Positions 1 to 11,720 of a stretch of 64,000 nt of DNA are shown here, piece after piece (the stretch's first letter is position 1; every line of letters starts with the position of its first letter). Source of the stretch: Loripinus fragilis. Its lineage: Eukaryota > Mollusca > Bivalvia > Lucinida > Lucinidae. A program made the translations under genes and the position numbers. The notes under the pieces were generated by a model that did not search any database, had not been told where the DNA came from, and saw only the letters and a list, made by a program, of their open reading frames with translations. The DNA is taken from positions 60,234,253 to 60,298,252 of the forward strand of contig OZ026525.1 in assembly GCA_964019695.1 (NCBI GenBank), written 5' to 3'.

Positions 1-482
1 AAAGATTGATAAAGACATGTAAAACAACAAGACAAACATAAATAAAATAAGTCAGCTCTTGAGATTTTGGTACCCATATGTGTAAAGTTACTTATAAGTT
101 TGCATGGACAGATATCTAGTGGACTTTTAAAGAGGCCTAACTTCTGGTCTGAGCCTTCCCTGTAGACACAAAAAGTGAAGAAAATATTGTATCAACGTTG
201 TTATGATATTGTTTAGACATCATGTGTTTGCTGGGTTCAACTACTTCTATTCATTGTTTTAGCAAGCAGCAAGACTCTAAGGAGGCTGCTCAGGCTTGAA
301 TGAGCCTTCTAAGGTCACATATTGGCCCTCGATACAAGAAAATCTGCCTAATCCCAGTTTGCAACCATGTAAGGCTCAATCCAGCCTGCTAAGCTACAAA
401 GACAAGCTAGAATTTGAAAGTCTTGCATGTAGCAAGTTTAGCAGATATATTTTCAAACAAGAGAATAACAAACATAGGTTTT

Positions 483-660
483 AGATAAACAAAAATTTTA
501 GCGTAAAATTGTAAATAATTTCTTTCCCATCAGTTTAAACACATGTTTTGGGTGCTCTAAAGAACCATCTCATTGAGACGGTTCTTTTGAGTACCCAAAA
601 CATATGTTTTGGTTGAGAAATAAGAGAATTAATTTTAAGGTGCACATTCTAACTTAAGTC
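483..660 (+). mobile_element. MITE-H hairpin foldback, copy 1
   Basis: Non-coding palindromic element. The core at about 548-600 is an inverted repeat around GTCTCATTGAGAC, with arms reading GGTGCTCTAAAGAACC and GGTTCTTTTGAGTACC. Weaker flanking arms (AAAACATATGTTTTGG side) extend the foldback to about 65 bp per arm. The same unit recurs at least eleven more times in the window. Upstream (1-482) and downstream (661-1007) I see nothing coding. Confidence 0.8.
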
Positions 661-1007
661 CTGAACAAATGCACTGATCAGACTGCCCAAATGAGCAGGC
701 TGTGTGCACCTTTGTTGTTTACAACAAGGTCAGGTTTTCTCAAGTCAAGTCACATGTGTAATACATACAAAAAAATCTAGTGCTGATTTTTTTTTGTTGA
801 ATTAAGCTAGCCAAAGACAACTTACTGAAGATAACCTTGGTCCTAAGTGGAATGTTTACAGTCCAGTTACTAATCAAACACTAAAGTTGAGATAAAAATG
901 ACTTTTACCAGTCAAAATATCTTAAGAATCATATGAAGATAATTTCATATCATAATCTCTATTTATGTATTTACTGCAAAAAGACGGACAGACAGGCTTA
1001 TGCATAG

Positions 1008-1197
1008 GGCCAGTTAAGCAAAAAAAAATTCAGCATAAAATTGTGATTATTTTCTTATTCATCAGTTTTAACATGTGTTATGGGTGCTCAAAAGAACCGT
1101 CTCACCGAGACGGTTCTTTTGAGTACCAACAACAAATGTTTTGGTTGAGAAATATGAAATATAATTTTCAGTTACGCACTCTTATCTAGAGGCCTGG
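1008..1197 (+). mobile_element. MITE-H hairpin foldback, copy 2
   Basis: Same family as the copy at 483-660. The core reads GTCTCACCGAGAC at about 1100, so the centre differs while the stem is kept. The outer ends (CCAGTTAAG at left, TCTAGAGGCCTGG at right) give the best view of the element's probable termini, about 190 bp apart. The 74-codon open frame over it is incidental. Confidence 0.8.
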
Positions 1198-1210
1198 CTT
1201 ATGAGAAGTC

Positions 1211-1421
1211 TTAACTCTTTGCCTACTACTGTTGTTTGCTGAAAACTGTTGCAAAACAGTTTGGACCAAGATCAGGACCGACAAAAAGTCGGACCTGATC
1301 AGGATCCATGCTGTTTGCACTCTGATGGTATTCCTGAAAGAATTTTTCTAAAAAGTTTATTTTGAAAATATCAGCAGACTACAAAACCGCATGCAAAATT
1401 ATCCAGTAGGCAAAGAGTTAA
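1211..1421. mobile_element. TTAA-bounded foldback element (piggyBac-like MITE, type 2)
   Basis: The element starts TTAACTCTTTGCCTACT and ends AGTAGGCAAAGAGTTAA, a 17-bp terminal inverted repeat including a TTAA at each end. Inside is a second inverted pair (GATCAGG...CCTGATC) near 1270-1303. TTAA target duplication is the hallmark of the piggyBac superfamily. There is no transposase, so it would be non-autonomous. Diverged relatives lie near 42.8 kb and 44.7 kb. Confidence 0.7.
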
Positions 1422-1469
1422 TTGCTTCCTATAATCAGGTAATATATGTAAGAAACACTTGTCAAGGTA

Positions 1470-1628
1470 ATCAAAATATTTGCACATAAAATTGTCATTA
1501 TTTTATTACTCATCAGTATAAGCATGTGTTTTGGGTGCTCAAAAGAACCGTCTCATTGAGACGGTTCTTTTGAGAACCCACAACATATATTTGTTTGATT
1601 AATAAGAAAAATAATTTCAATCACACAA
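1470..1628 (+). mobile_element. MITE-H hairpin foldback, copy 3
   Basis: Hairpin core at about 1538-1580 (AAAGAACCGTCTCATTGAG followed by its complement) with the family flanks. It directly abuts the TTAA of the next element at 1629. Confidence 0.75.
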
Positions 1629-1827
1629 TTAACCCTTAAAGTGCCAATCACGACTGCAGCAGATGACAAATTTTGAGACATCTTTCATAATTTTCCAAAA
1701 AAAGAAGATATGATATTTCAGCAGACTATTCACATGAAATAACTTGCCTTATTTGTTATTTTTGAAAAAGCCGCAAAATTTGAAATTGTCGTCTGCTGTA
1801 AATTATAGGTGGCGCTTTATGGGTTAA
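1629..1827. mobile_element. TTAA-bounded foldback (piggyBac-like MITE, type 1, copy A)
   Basis: It starts TTAACCCTTAAAGTGCCA and ends GGCGCTTTATGGGTTAA. Inner segments with GCAGCAGATGACAAATTTTG and its complement fold back. Ends of the form TTAACCC...GGGTTAA match the piggyBac pattern (TTAA target, CCC terminus). Two more copies are at 1912-2116 and 4291-4511. Confidence 0.75.
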
Positions 1828-1911
1828 CAGGAAGCCTGAGAAAGCAACAATTAGTCCCTTTATCATAAAGCCATGATTGGGCACAGTACAAGAAATCACC
1901 TGGGCTTCAGG

Positions 1912-2116
1912 TTAACCCATAGAGCGTTTGCAGCAAACATCAATTTCAAATTATGCAGCATTTTCAAAAATAAGCATTAAGGCATGATATTTCATGAGAA
2001 TCGTCTGCTGGCAGACGATTCTCATGTAATATCATACCTTATTTTTTTTCGAAAATTGGGAAAGATGTTTCAAAATTTGTCGTCTGCTGCAGTTGTGATG
2101 GCGCTTTAAGGGTTAA
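1912..2116. mobile_element. TTAA-bounded foldback (piggyBac-like MITE, type 1, copy B)
   Basis: It starts TTAACCCATAGAGCG and ends GGCGCTTTAAGGGTTAA. The centre (about 1993-2030) is a hairpin: ATGAGAATCGTCTGCTGG against CAGACGATTCTCAT. Confidence 0.75.
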
Positions 2117-2269
2117 TTACAGATAAGTAATAAAGTGGACAGTTTTAGCTTTCCTACATCGTAGTTACCCTAAATATTGGGATGAATGAATAGGCTTGAA
2201 CAAATAGTGTAAGGCAGAGAACAGACTGCTCCTTCAAATTTAGTTTGGTGAAGAGATGATGGCCACAGG

Positions 2270-2460
2270 TTTAGATAAACAAAACTTTTCAGCGTAAAAT
2301 TGCAAATACTTTCTTACCCATCAATTTTAACATATGTTTTGGGTGCTCAAAAGAACCGCCTCATTGAGACGGTTCTTTTGAGTACCCACAACATATGTTT
2401 TGGTTGAGAAATAAGAAAATTAAATTTTCGTTACACACTCTTAACTACCTAAAAGTCCTG
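2270..2460 (+). mobile_element. MITE-H hairpin foldback, copy 4
   Basis: Hairpin core at about 2345-2390 (AAAAGAACCGCCTCATTGAG, then its near-complement). The flanks match copy 1 closely from the leading TTAGATAAACAAAA onward. One stem base differs (CGCC opposite GACGG), so the hairpin is no longer perfect. From 2461 to 3217 I see no gene or repeat; the 99-codon frame at 2616-2915 is unsupported. Confidence 0.75.
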
Positions 2461-3217
2461 GTTGGCCAAATACATGTATCCGACACATCCACCTTACCAA
2501 GTTTTCATGACATGATTCCAAACACTGGCAAGCAGTGTGCGAGATATGGCCTAGAAACAAATTTCAGTTTGTGGGAGATAACATCTTAAACTGAGCCAGT
2601 GATAGTAAACTTTTCTTGTTTGCAACTGCAAGTTTCATGACGAAATTACAGTTTAATAGGACTGGGACATTAATACTGACCAAGGGAGATAAGTATAAAA
2701 TTGAGGCAGCAAGAGTGACCTTTCTTGTTTGCAACACATTGCATCCTTATGACACATACACCTGTAGTTTCATGACAGTTCCAAAGTGTGCACCAGATAA
2801 TGATTATGACCTAAACAATGCAAGTATTTTTAGATTGGGCAAGAGTAGTGGTAGCCTAGGTAGTTGGGTGAATGGTGGTGTTTGGCGTGGTGTTGTGAAG
2901 GTGGTTTGGGGCTAATGGGGTGAAGTGATGAGTGGAATGCTAAGGCTGATGGGTTTGGTCCAGATGTCAAAAGGATGATGTAAAACGGGTGAAAAATATA
3001 ATAAATCTACCTTTCTCTGATTTGCAAACTATTATACCCATGATTTAGTCTATAATCACATAAAAATCTCAGAAACTTCAAACTTTCAATCTCAAGCAGT
3101 CGCCTATATCCACTGAGGTACTACAACCTCTGTACTAAGTTCTAGACCCACAGTACTATAGAGCCACACCATGAGGGAAAGACAATGATCCCATTTCCAT
3201 ATATCACAGCTTTATAA

Positions 3218-3443
3218 TTAACCCATTAAAGCTGGATGGAATTCCCCAATCTTATCAACTGGACCAGTCTGTTTCCATTTTGAGGGTTGTTGGGTGGTAT
3301 TTTTCATTTATATTCTAATTTTGATAAAACAGTCTGTAAGCAAACAGGGGAGACCCTCATCCGACGCCGCAGAAGGTCCCATCTGGGTCTACTTTTTTTG
3401 CCTATGTCACAAAAAAAAGACGCTATAGGCTTATATGGGTTAA
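3218..3443. mobile_element. TTAA-bounded foldback (piggyBac-like MITE, type 3, copy A)
   Basis: It starts TTAACCCATTAAAGCTGGA and ends GGCTTATATGGGTTAA. Inner blocks (GCAAACAGGGGAGACC, GGTCCCATCTGGGTC) are shared with a reverse copy at 56748-56972. No transposase is encoded. Confidence 0.7.
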
Positions 3444-3464
3444 AAATAATGACATTTCTTTAGT

Positions 3465-3530
3465 ACGTGTTAAAACATCTGTTGTGAGTACTCATTCCAA
3501 TGAGAACCCACAACAGATGTTTTTTGTTAA
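3465..3530. repeat. short hairpin related to MITE-H
   Basis: AAAACATCTGTTGTGAGTAC is followed, after a short centre, by its near-complement (GAACCCACAACAGATGTTTT). It resembles the outer arms of MITE-H without the GAACCGTCTC core. Confidence 0.5.
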
Positions 3531-3869
3531 AAAGTGAGGGCTTATATCTAGACTGTGCATTGTATATCAGAATATGCACAGCTTACATATTGTGCTTTCG
3601 GTATAATGTAGCTCCATCCTTTGCAAACAGTGAAGGCACAAATTTGTTGTCTGATCTGAGCCTTCACTGAGTGTACATGTATGTATATAACAGAAAGTCC
3701 TTTCTTACTGGTATACTGCTAAAATTATCAAATTTATAAGTAATAAATATGGCTAACTAATCACCTCTTTGCCAAATTTATTATGGAAAAGTCAACAAAA
3801 TAAATTCTGCAGTGATGATTTGAAGGGTAAATGAGCTGGTATCCTGCATAAGGTACAAGTTTGCATGTG

Positions 3870-4030
3870 CCTTCAGCAAAGATTCAAATCAGTCTGTGCA
3901 TCTGCACAGTCTGATCAGAGTCCTAGTTTTCCACACAAAGAAACACTGGACCTTTGGCTACCCATAGAGCGCCCATCGAAGACTCTGATCAGCCTGATGG
4001 GCGCACATGTCGGCCTGTACCTTTTTGCTG
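3870..4030. repeat. foldback fragment with CTGATCAG motifs
   Basis: The segment holds GCACAGTCTGATCAGAG and ACTCTGATCAGCCTGATGGG in opposed orientation. The motif recurs at about 14.07, 39.04, 40.54, 43.88 and 61.11 kb as part of a dispersed foldback family whose intact copies are at 40474-40706 and 60964-61196. The rest of 3531-4290 shows only a small hairpin near 3620-3668. Confidence 0.5.
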
Positions 4031-4290
4031 GATACCAGCTCAAATATCAATCTTCATCTAGAAGCTTGACTCAAGACACTAGTAATAATTGTCTTCAATT
4101 ATTAATTCAAAGTGCCGTTATTGGAGCAGAGTGCAGGTGGATCAGTGTTTAATACATCATTTATTTGCAGCATGAAATTCGATATAGAGTGACTTGCTTT
4201 TACAGTTAGGTGTGCAAGAGCAATACATTTTTGGAACTTCCCACCCAGGGCCCTGTCCATCCATCTGGCCACTTTCATGTTATGTTCTCC

Positions 4291-4511
4291 TTAACCCTTA
4301 AAGCACCACCTATAATTTGCAGCAAATTTTGCGGCAAATTTTCAAATTTTGCGGCTTTTTCAACAATAACAAATTAGGCATCATATTTCATGAGAATCGT
4401 CTGCTGGAAGACGATTCTCATGAAATATCATACCTTAATTTTTCCAAAATTTTGAAAGATGTAACAAAATTTGTTGTCTACTGCAGTTGTGATTGGCGCT
4501 TTAAGGGTTAA
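4291..4511. mobile_element. TTAA-bounded foldback (piggyBac-like MITE, type 1, copy C)
   Basis: It starts TTAACCCTTAAAGCACCACC and ends GGCGCTTTAAGGGTTAA. The central hairpin (ATGAGAATCGTCTGCTGG, AAGACGATTCTCATGAAAT) is the same as in copy B, and overall similarity to copies A and B is high by eye. From 4512 to 5670 I see no supportable gene or repeat. Confidence 0.75.
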
Positions 4512-5674
4512 CCCCTGTATTGAATGCAACCACATTTGTGGAGTGACTTGATTGCACAAGTGAGGTTTGCAAGAGCATGTACATATATAGGATCTCCCAC
4601 CCAGGAGCATTACGGTCTGGAAAAATGTTAAATTCTTAATGTTAACTTTGTTTTTCGTACATTGTCATTTGGGAGTCAAAATCTCGTATCATTGATTTTC
4701 GCATTTTTCAGGAGAGACCAAAAACTGAATCATTTTTGCTAGGGGTGTCCAGTATTGACAAAAAGCAGATAGGATTATATTTAGTAACATCCAAATTCAT
4801 TGCTGTTGCTGTTTTGACTTTCCAATACAGATTTCATACCATTATGAAGAGTTTTACTCGAGTTACGACATTTGGGCATCTTTTTCATGGTAAAACATCT
4901 TACCACGGTGAAAATGCAATGAAATGATCACTCAAATAATTGCATCTCACCTAGATACGATATTTTGAAGCATGACTGATTCTTTTTAAAGGGGTTCTTA
5001 TTGGTCTAGTGCTAGGAGAATTTGACAGAAATGTGCAACTTGTGGTTGGTATTCCTGCATTGACAAAAAGTTGTTTTGGTAAAAAACGGAGTTACTAGGT
5101 TTTGACTCCTGAACGATGACATAATACACGCTAGATTTGGAATAAATATGTATCCTACTAAATATTTTTGTAATTTATGTGGCTTATCTATAGCCCTGCC
5201 CTTCCGCTATTTCACAAAGGGGTTATAAAAACAAAAACATGTTTGACAAACACACAGATGGAAAGACAAACTGCCATGAAAATTGTATACCCAACGGTGA
5301 ACCTGTATAAATGAATATCAGTTTCAATTTTAGGAATTGTTAAAGAAAAAAAACAGGCTATATAATTTTAAGTTTAACTGATAACAGACACCCCCATCCC
5401 TAACCAGACCAGATCATTTCAAAGAAGTACAGTATTTGGGAAAGTGCATGAAATTTCCATAACTACGGGAAGGCTCAGGTGAGCGCCTAAGACAGTTGCT
5501 CGCATACACAAAGTATGGATGAAAATGAAGGCACAGACCAAAATTTAGACCTAGCTTTGCTGGGCACAACATAACCTTGTTATATCTAAATCCATGTTAT
5601 AATGAGGTGTGTTATAAAGGGACTGCACTGTATATACATGCAATGGATTGTATTTCAGAAAATAGGGGTAACTT

Positions 5675-5745
5675 TTGTTTGTTTGATTTGATTCTTGAAT
5701 TACGTCCCATCAACAATCTTTCAGTTATGTAGGGACGGGTTTAAG
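5675..5745 (-). mobile_element. SINE-A, 5'-truncated tail
   Basis: It carries the SINE-A 3' end on the minus strand: GTTTGTTTGATTTGATTC, then TTACGTCCCATCAACAATC, matching the fuller copies at 5975-6178 and 8719-8922. The tRNA-like head is missing. A small separate hairpin (GCAAACAGTGAAGACC against GGTCTACACTGTTTG) lies at 5830-5881. Confidence 0.65.
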
Positions 5746-5974
5746 CTAAGAATAGGGGTTAACTATATTCTGCTGCAACTGTCTAGCAAGTTTGACTCTT
5801 TGTATTTGGAAACCCCAAATTGAGTACTTTTGCAAACAGTGAAGACCCAGATGAAATTTCATCAGGGTCTACACTGTTTGTAGAGGTAAAAAAGATCTTC
5901 AGACAAAAGAATACAATTTTTTTTTAAAATTATAACCTGACACCCCCAGATATGTACAATGGACTATTCCAAGT

Positions 5975-6178
5975 ATTGTTTGTTTGTTTGATTTGATTCT
6001 TTACGTCCCAGTCAACAATCTTTCAGTTATGTTGGGACGGGTCTCCCTGGGTTGAACCAGTACTAAACTAGGATTAATGGGTCTTGCTCAAGGACACAAC
6101 GCAGTGACACCTGTGAGGCTCAAACCCGTGGCCCTTCGGTCTTGAGTCAAGCACTCTACCACTGAGCCACTGCACTCC
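5975..6178 (-). mobile_element. SINE-A, near full length (tRNA-derived)
   Basis: Read on the minus strand, the head has a pol III A-box-like stretch (AGTGGCTCAGTGGTAGAGTG) and a B-box-like stretch (GGGTTTGAGCCTCAC), as in tRNA-derived SINEs. The tail ends in GACGTAAAGAATCAAATC plus AAACAAACA. The same layout is seen on the plus strand at 8719-8922. From 6179 to 6600 nothing else is recognisable. Confidence 0.75.
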
Positions 6179-6599
6179 AATCCAAGTTTATTGTATCAAA
6201 CAAGATAGAAGAATCCATTAGTATACAAAGGTTAAACTGGTTTACCTTTCAGAGAGAACAGAGATGCTGAAACTCTAGTTAAGGTGCTGACTTCCGGCCT
6301 AGAATGTGGAATGAACGCCTCTGCCTTGGATAGAAGTCTAGAAATATTCCTAGCAATACAAAACAATGCCATCAAAACCAAGGCAACTCCTTTACATCAC
6401 CTGAAAATACAACTGAAATTATTGCATGCTGGGTAATTTTGCATGCTTTTTTATCATCTACTGATTTTTTGCATAGTGACTACACGCCTACCAAACACTC
6501 AAATGCTCAACATCTGGTTGAATATTAAAAACAATTGCTCCAGAAAGAGAACAAAAAATCAGGGAATGTCAAGCAACAGCCTATGCAGTCCTACGTTTG

Positions 6600-7722
6600 T
6601 GGTATAAATTTGAGGTCAGAAAGTTCTTTCGTTTTGTCAGATTTATTTTTCGCGTAAAATAGGTGTACCAGAATGCGACATGAACGTGTTTATAGTGCGA
6701 AAAGAAAATCTGACAAAACTACCATGCAGTAGTTTTGATGGAATGTACTTCTCCATTAGGGCATGTATCTTATTCTTGAAGAGCGTCCAAATGTATTCAA
6801 CGTCTTTTATCTCAAACTCTCTGTCAAAGTCAGACTGGAAAGCTTTAAGCTCCTTTTTCATGCTCTCATTGTCTGCTTTTCTATACTGGTAAACTTTTCT
6901 GGCAGGGGTCTTGACCTTCATGGGCTTCAAACTTGATTCGATGAAGACAGCTTCATGTTCAGATTATCTCTACTTTGTTGATGAGGGTTTGGTTACTCGT
7001 AAAGAAAAGCTCAAAGATGTTGGAGGTTGTCTCAGTAATCTGATCAAGGAAGGAATCTTTCATTATGGCTAACAGCTGGTTGCATGAGAAACTATTTGAT
7101 GCATAACTATTGACATTTTCTTCCTCCTAATTTATGTCTGGTAGATTAAAATCACCACCTAGCCAAAGATGGGCACCCTTATCTGTAGGTATGCAGCTTA
7201 ATGTTGACTGTAGGTGCTGGAGGTACTCGGCATCCGTTTTATCTGGGGGCCTGTAGAAGGATCCTATATATAGATCACTACTTCCCTGCACTTTGACTTT
7301 TGCCAAGACTGACTCACAATCTATGTTGTCATCAATCAACAGTTCCTCTGGTTGGCTACTGTCGTGTTGTTTCGATACCAATAGGAATACTCCTCCACCA
7401 TTCCCCTTTGGTCTGTCTTTTCTGTAGCAGTTTAAGCTGTCTGGAAAGACCTCTTGTGACTTTATGCTTGGATTAAGCCATGACTCACTCCCAATCACAA
7501 TATCGGCTTGCAGAGAGGAAATCATATTTCTAAGTTGAGCTGGTTTTCCACTTGATTTAATTGACTGACAGTTCAACATAGCTATCCGCAAAGGTAGATC
7601 TTTCCGCTTAGCTGCGTCTTGTTGGGGGACTGATTTTCTTGGTGATGAAGTGGCATTTGGAAAGCTGAAACTTATCTCTGATTCAGGGCTAGTGACATTC
7701 TGGCTGAGCTGTGAGAAAGAGT
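6600..7722 (-). pseudogene. LINE (CR1/Jockey-type) fragment: endonuclease and start of linker
   Basis: Broken N-terminal half of a non-LTR retrotransposon polyprotein. An open stretch running 7722 to about 7127 encodes an apurinic-type endonuclease (exonuclease/endonuclease/phosphatase fold). Visible motifs are LNCQSI near the start, ESW, GGGV, GSFYRPP and LGGDFNLPDI. A stop follows, then a frameshifted continuation to about 6643 with SEHEAVF, which corresponds to the usual SDH box with Asp changed to Glu, and a lysine-rich linker (YQYRKADNESMKKELKAF). The enzyme family nicks target DNA for target-primed reverse transcription. No reverse transcriptase follows, so the copy is dead. The clade is uncertain. 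Confidence 0.8.
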
Positions 7723-7739
7723 TTTATACTTCAAATATG

Positions 7740-8145
7740 GTAGTGTCAAAAATACTTGTGGATATATTGGGGACTTGTGGATATATTAGCCACCTCTTGC
7801 AGTCCAGCAGGCTGCCGCCCTCTGTACCATCTCCACCTGTTGAATCTGAGTTTTACAATGTGGGCTCCAAATAGGTGCTGCATACTCAAGTTTAGGGCAT
7901 ACCAAAGTTTTGTATGCAACTTTCTTAGTACTCCTAGGTGGGAAATGCAAATTCCTGCATAGTAAAAATAGTCTTAGTTGCTTGGGATGAAATATCAGAT
8001 ATGTTGACCCCAAACCATGTTCTCTGTGATTGTTATGCCAAGATATTTTCGGACTGAATGTTTTCCACGGTTTGCTGGTACAGAGTATAGTCGTGAAGGT
8101 TTTGTTTGTGTGTATTGCCGAGTCACTCTCATAGAGTGACATTTG
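7740..8145 (-). pseudogene. LINE 3'-end fragment (post-RT region)
   Basis: The minus-strand frame at 8142-7786 reads as the C-terminal part of a LINE reverse-transcriptase polyprotein: CRNLHFPPRSTKKVAYKTLV, then PKLEYAAPIWSPH and QVEMVQRAAACWT. These are the conserved 'LEYA.iW.P' and 'vQRrAARw' blocks of CR1/Jockey-type elements. A sister copy of the same region is at 32740-33444. It lies 5' of, and is separate from, the endonuclease fragment at 6600-7722, so these are two insertions rather than one element. Confidence 0.75.
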
Positions 8146-8718
8146 GCAACATTAGCAGTTAGGGCACTTACTTAAACCATGATTGCTATTATCACTTGTT
8201 TAAGTTATTTTTCAAATAAGAATCTCTTCTGGTCATGTTGACTTATTTTACTTTGTTTTGTTTAAGTACAGCAGCTAATCTTCTTACAGACCTGTTTACA
8301 TTGAAAGTTGCGTATGTGTACTTAGTGTAGTTTTAGGTACTTATGTGTAGTCCATCATACGTGCCATCAACATAATGTAGGGGTTGGGGAGGGGACAATA
8401 AAAAAACAGTAGCCAAAGAGTACTTTGGATCAGCTACCCTGGTATAAACAGCTACCCCTGGTCCAAAAAGAACCAAGTCCAACACTAAGAAAAAATTGGG
8501 CATAGGTTCCCCTGTACTTTGCATTTTCTTCGTCGCATTAAACAGGCCTGTTAAAGATATGGGCAAGACAGAAGTAAGGGGGAAAGGTGGGCGTGGTGCA
8601 TTGGCTCATTACGATTACAAGAGTCTTGACTAATTGTCCCCATCCAATGCACGTTCTTTCCCCCTAAACTAACCTTAGATAGATATGAAAAAGATACATA
8701 TGCCAAATGTATCATGTG

Positions 8719-8922
8719 ATCCATAAGAAGGGAGCACAGTGGCTCAATGGTAGAGTGCTTGACTTGAGACCGAGGGGCCGTGGGTTCGAGCCTCACTGGC
8801 GTCACTGCATTGTTTCCTTGAGCAAGAAACATTAGTCCTAGCTTAGTACTGGTTCAACCCAGTCCCTTTATAACTGAAAGATTGTTGATGGGACGTAAAG
8901 AATCAAATCAAACAAACAAATG
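8719..8922 (+). mobile_element. SINE-A, near full length (tRNA-derived)
   Basis: The head GGGAGCACAGTGGCTCAATG with GGTAGAGTGC (A-box-like) is followed by GTGGGTTCGAGCCTCAC (B-box-like, close to GGTTCGANNCC). The tail carries GATTGTTGATGGGACGTAAA, then AATCAAATCAAACAAACAAA. This is the cleanest copy in the window. From 8923 to 11564 I find no gene or clear repeat; 9.24-9.4 kb is somewhat richer in CpG. Confidence 0.8.
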
Positions 8923-11564
8923 ATCCATAAGAACCCTTGTGCCAGTGTGGTGTGACTATCTAGCTTGCTTTGGGGTTTAAAGGCGCTAAATTTTCATGTT
9001 TGATTTATAATACTGGAAAGTAGAACATCCATATGATATATGTATGACATATATTTTATCAGAATTTACTATTAGATCAGTTGTATTACTTTGTAAATAA
9101 CATAAACCCTATGCCAGCGACGGTAAAAATAGGATGCGAAAACACATTACAATTACATCATGCAATCAAATGCTACTTAAATTAAGTGTTCTTCAATGAC
9201 AAAGCCTTTTATTATACCTGAGCAGCTAAGGGTTAATGGGGGACTACCGCAATACAGAGTTATTGGTCCAATCGCTTCGATTATTTCCCTTGTCCGTTAG
9301 GCGGCGTTACTATTGAGTAGTTCCGGTTTCGTAATAATCGACTGATAAACAAACAGAAATCTCACGCTTTTTTTCTACGGCGTTACTTATTAATGCATAA
9401 GTAACTAATATTAGTTCATTTATGAAACAGTGGTTACTTAGCCTATAATTGTAATTGGTTTGAAATGGACTATTCCGAAGAGGGGTGTGATCAAAGTTAT
9501 TGTTCAATAAATAACGTTTTGATTAAAATTTTCGTTTTTCAAAGGGTAAAGTAAAAACAAATGTAGACTTCTCTTATTAAAAGAGTATTTAAAAAGTCTC
9601 AAATCGGGTGTCTTTTCAGTGTAAATGTCGGATGTTCAACATCTGTTCTCCCCACGGGCTGTACCTATTTTTCACTCTCACCAGCTGGTCAAATGGTCTA
9701 ACTTAGAATACCTTAGAATTGTAATTAATATTTCTACCAAGAAAATATGTCCAATCATGTGTTATCAGCGGTTTTCTGGGCGAACTTATTGATAAATTCA
9801 TTACTGTAGATACGAAATTCTTAAATAAGTATATTAAATAAGTATTCTGTAAATCATTGTGACGTCATTCATTCTATAATTAGCCGTGTGCGTGGTTAAA
9901 TTATTTCGTGCCACGATAAAACAGAAACGAACTTTTCATTTTATTAGAGAATAGGAGCAAGAAAATGTTAAAGAAACAGAACGGACAATGGGCATAAAAG
10001 CAGAAAATATGAATAAGCAAAGAAAATAACCTTAGAAAGATTAAAGGCAAAACGCAGAATATAGGTCATTCGATTGGTTTGACCTGAGGTTCAAAACGCG
10101 GATCATGTTAGAAGATTTTTCCTATCACCCGCAAATTCATGACTGGGTTTGGATTTATTTCTATCTGAAGGAGGAAAATGCATGGGATATCATTTTGGAA
10201 CTCACAAAAGTTGACTTTTTTTTAGACTTTTTCTTTTTTTAAATACTGTATATCAAGGGACGTAATGCAGTCTAACTTTTTCTTTCCCCGCGGACAAGTA
10301 TTGGTTTTCATAAAAGACTGAAGATAACAAGTATTCACAAAAGCTTGCTTCCCCATCACCGTCTGATTGAATAGTTTATTAGCGAAACGTCAAGCATTTA
10401 ATGACTCATTTCAAAGCCGCTTTAATGTATATCTCATTGCGAAAAAAAAACTTCATTATTATCCTTCATCTATTATTACTCATGAGAACCTTTCAACAAC
10501 GCCGTTTATAACATGTAATACATGTTATAGTTTTTCTTGTTATCGATACAGCGTTTGATGAAGTGATTTCTATGTTGTAGTTGATGGAGTTATACTTGTA
10601 AGTATAAAATAAAATGTTATTTATCTTCGTTTTTATACAGAACAGCGGGGAAAAAATGAGCTTTTAGGATATACGCTGCCGAAATAAGCACCCATTCAGC
10701 CATTGCTCACTTGCTATCTATCCTTTCTCTTCATACGGCTTCCGTGGCTGTGAAGACTCATGCATATATTTCTCACTCGGGGTCTATTGTTTTAGGATTG
10801 AATTGATCAAAAATGCTAATTACCAACCATCAGAAAGAATATTGCAGTCCTGGGTTCAGGTTCACTTCAGCCCATAACAAAATCTGCCCATAGCAATTTC
10901 GGCCCATGGATGATACAACTGCTCGTACTAGTACCAGTACCAGTGAACGAATATCATTGCTAGAAGTATCATAAGGCTGTTGTAGAAACCAGATAGTCTA
11001 TCAATGTTTTTTTCTTCTTCAATTTTAATTTATATAATGTTGAGAAAAGTGTGAAAATATTTTATCATTCTTTCTAAGGCCAAAGAAAAATAAATGTGAT
11101 TCAGGTTGCATGACATTTAAAAATATGTGGGACATGCAAACTTGTTAAAACAAGCTTGGGGTAGACTCCAGCTCCCATCCAAAATGTTACATGCAAGCGT
11201 GGATCCAGGAAATTTTGTCGTGGGAGGGGGGTCCAGGCTCGACGGCCAGAAAACAGACTGAACAACGTTTCTTTTTTAGTCCTCAACTTATTTTACAGTT
11301 TACTGAGGGGGTCAAATGGTTTTTATTACAGAGGAAACTATACTTTTTCCAAGGATCTGGAGGGGGTCCTTTCTATAGATACCCATATAACTTGTGATCC
11401 CCCCCTATGGATCCACACATGACATGGGTAAACAATATGTCCCAACTTGGAAATCCCCTAGAAAAATTAGGGTCAGGGTAAAATACAAGTCCCCATCTGG
11501 TAACCTGAAACACACATTACAATAGAAAGATGTATTGAATCCATTGTATATTCAAGAGTTGAGA

Positions 11565-11720
11565 TGAACAAAAAATTTCAGCGTAAAATTGTAAATATTC
11601 TCTTGTCTATCGATTTTAACATATGTTTTGGGTTTTCAAAAGAACCGTCTCATTGAGACGGTTCTTTTGAATACCCACAAGTTCACAACATAACATTTGT
11701 TACGCACTCTAAACTAAGGT
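11565..11720 (+). mobile_element. MITE-H hairpin foldback, copy 5
   Basis: The core at about 11634-11675 is AAAAGAACCGTCTCATTGAG followed by ACGGTTCTTTTGAATACCC, with the usual leading AGCGTAAAATTGTAAATA. The right flank is shortened. From 11721 to 12640 I see nothing supportable. Confidence 0.75.

Noticed and set aside
2616..2915. 99-codon plus-strand frame with a Trp/Gly-rich end
   Set aside because: Low-complexity G/T-rich end, no domain, no splice context; length is within chance for AT-rich DNA.
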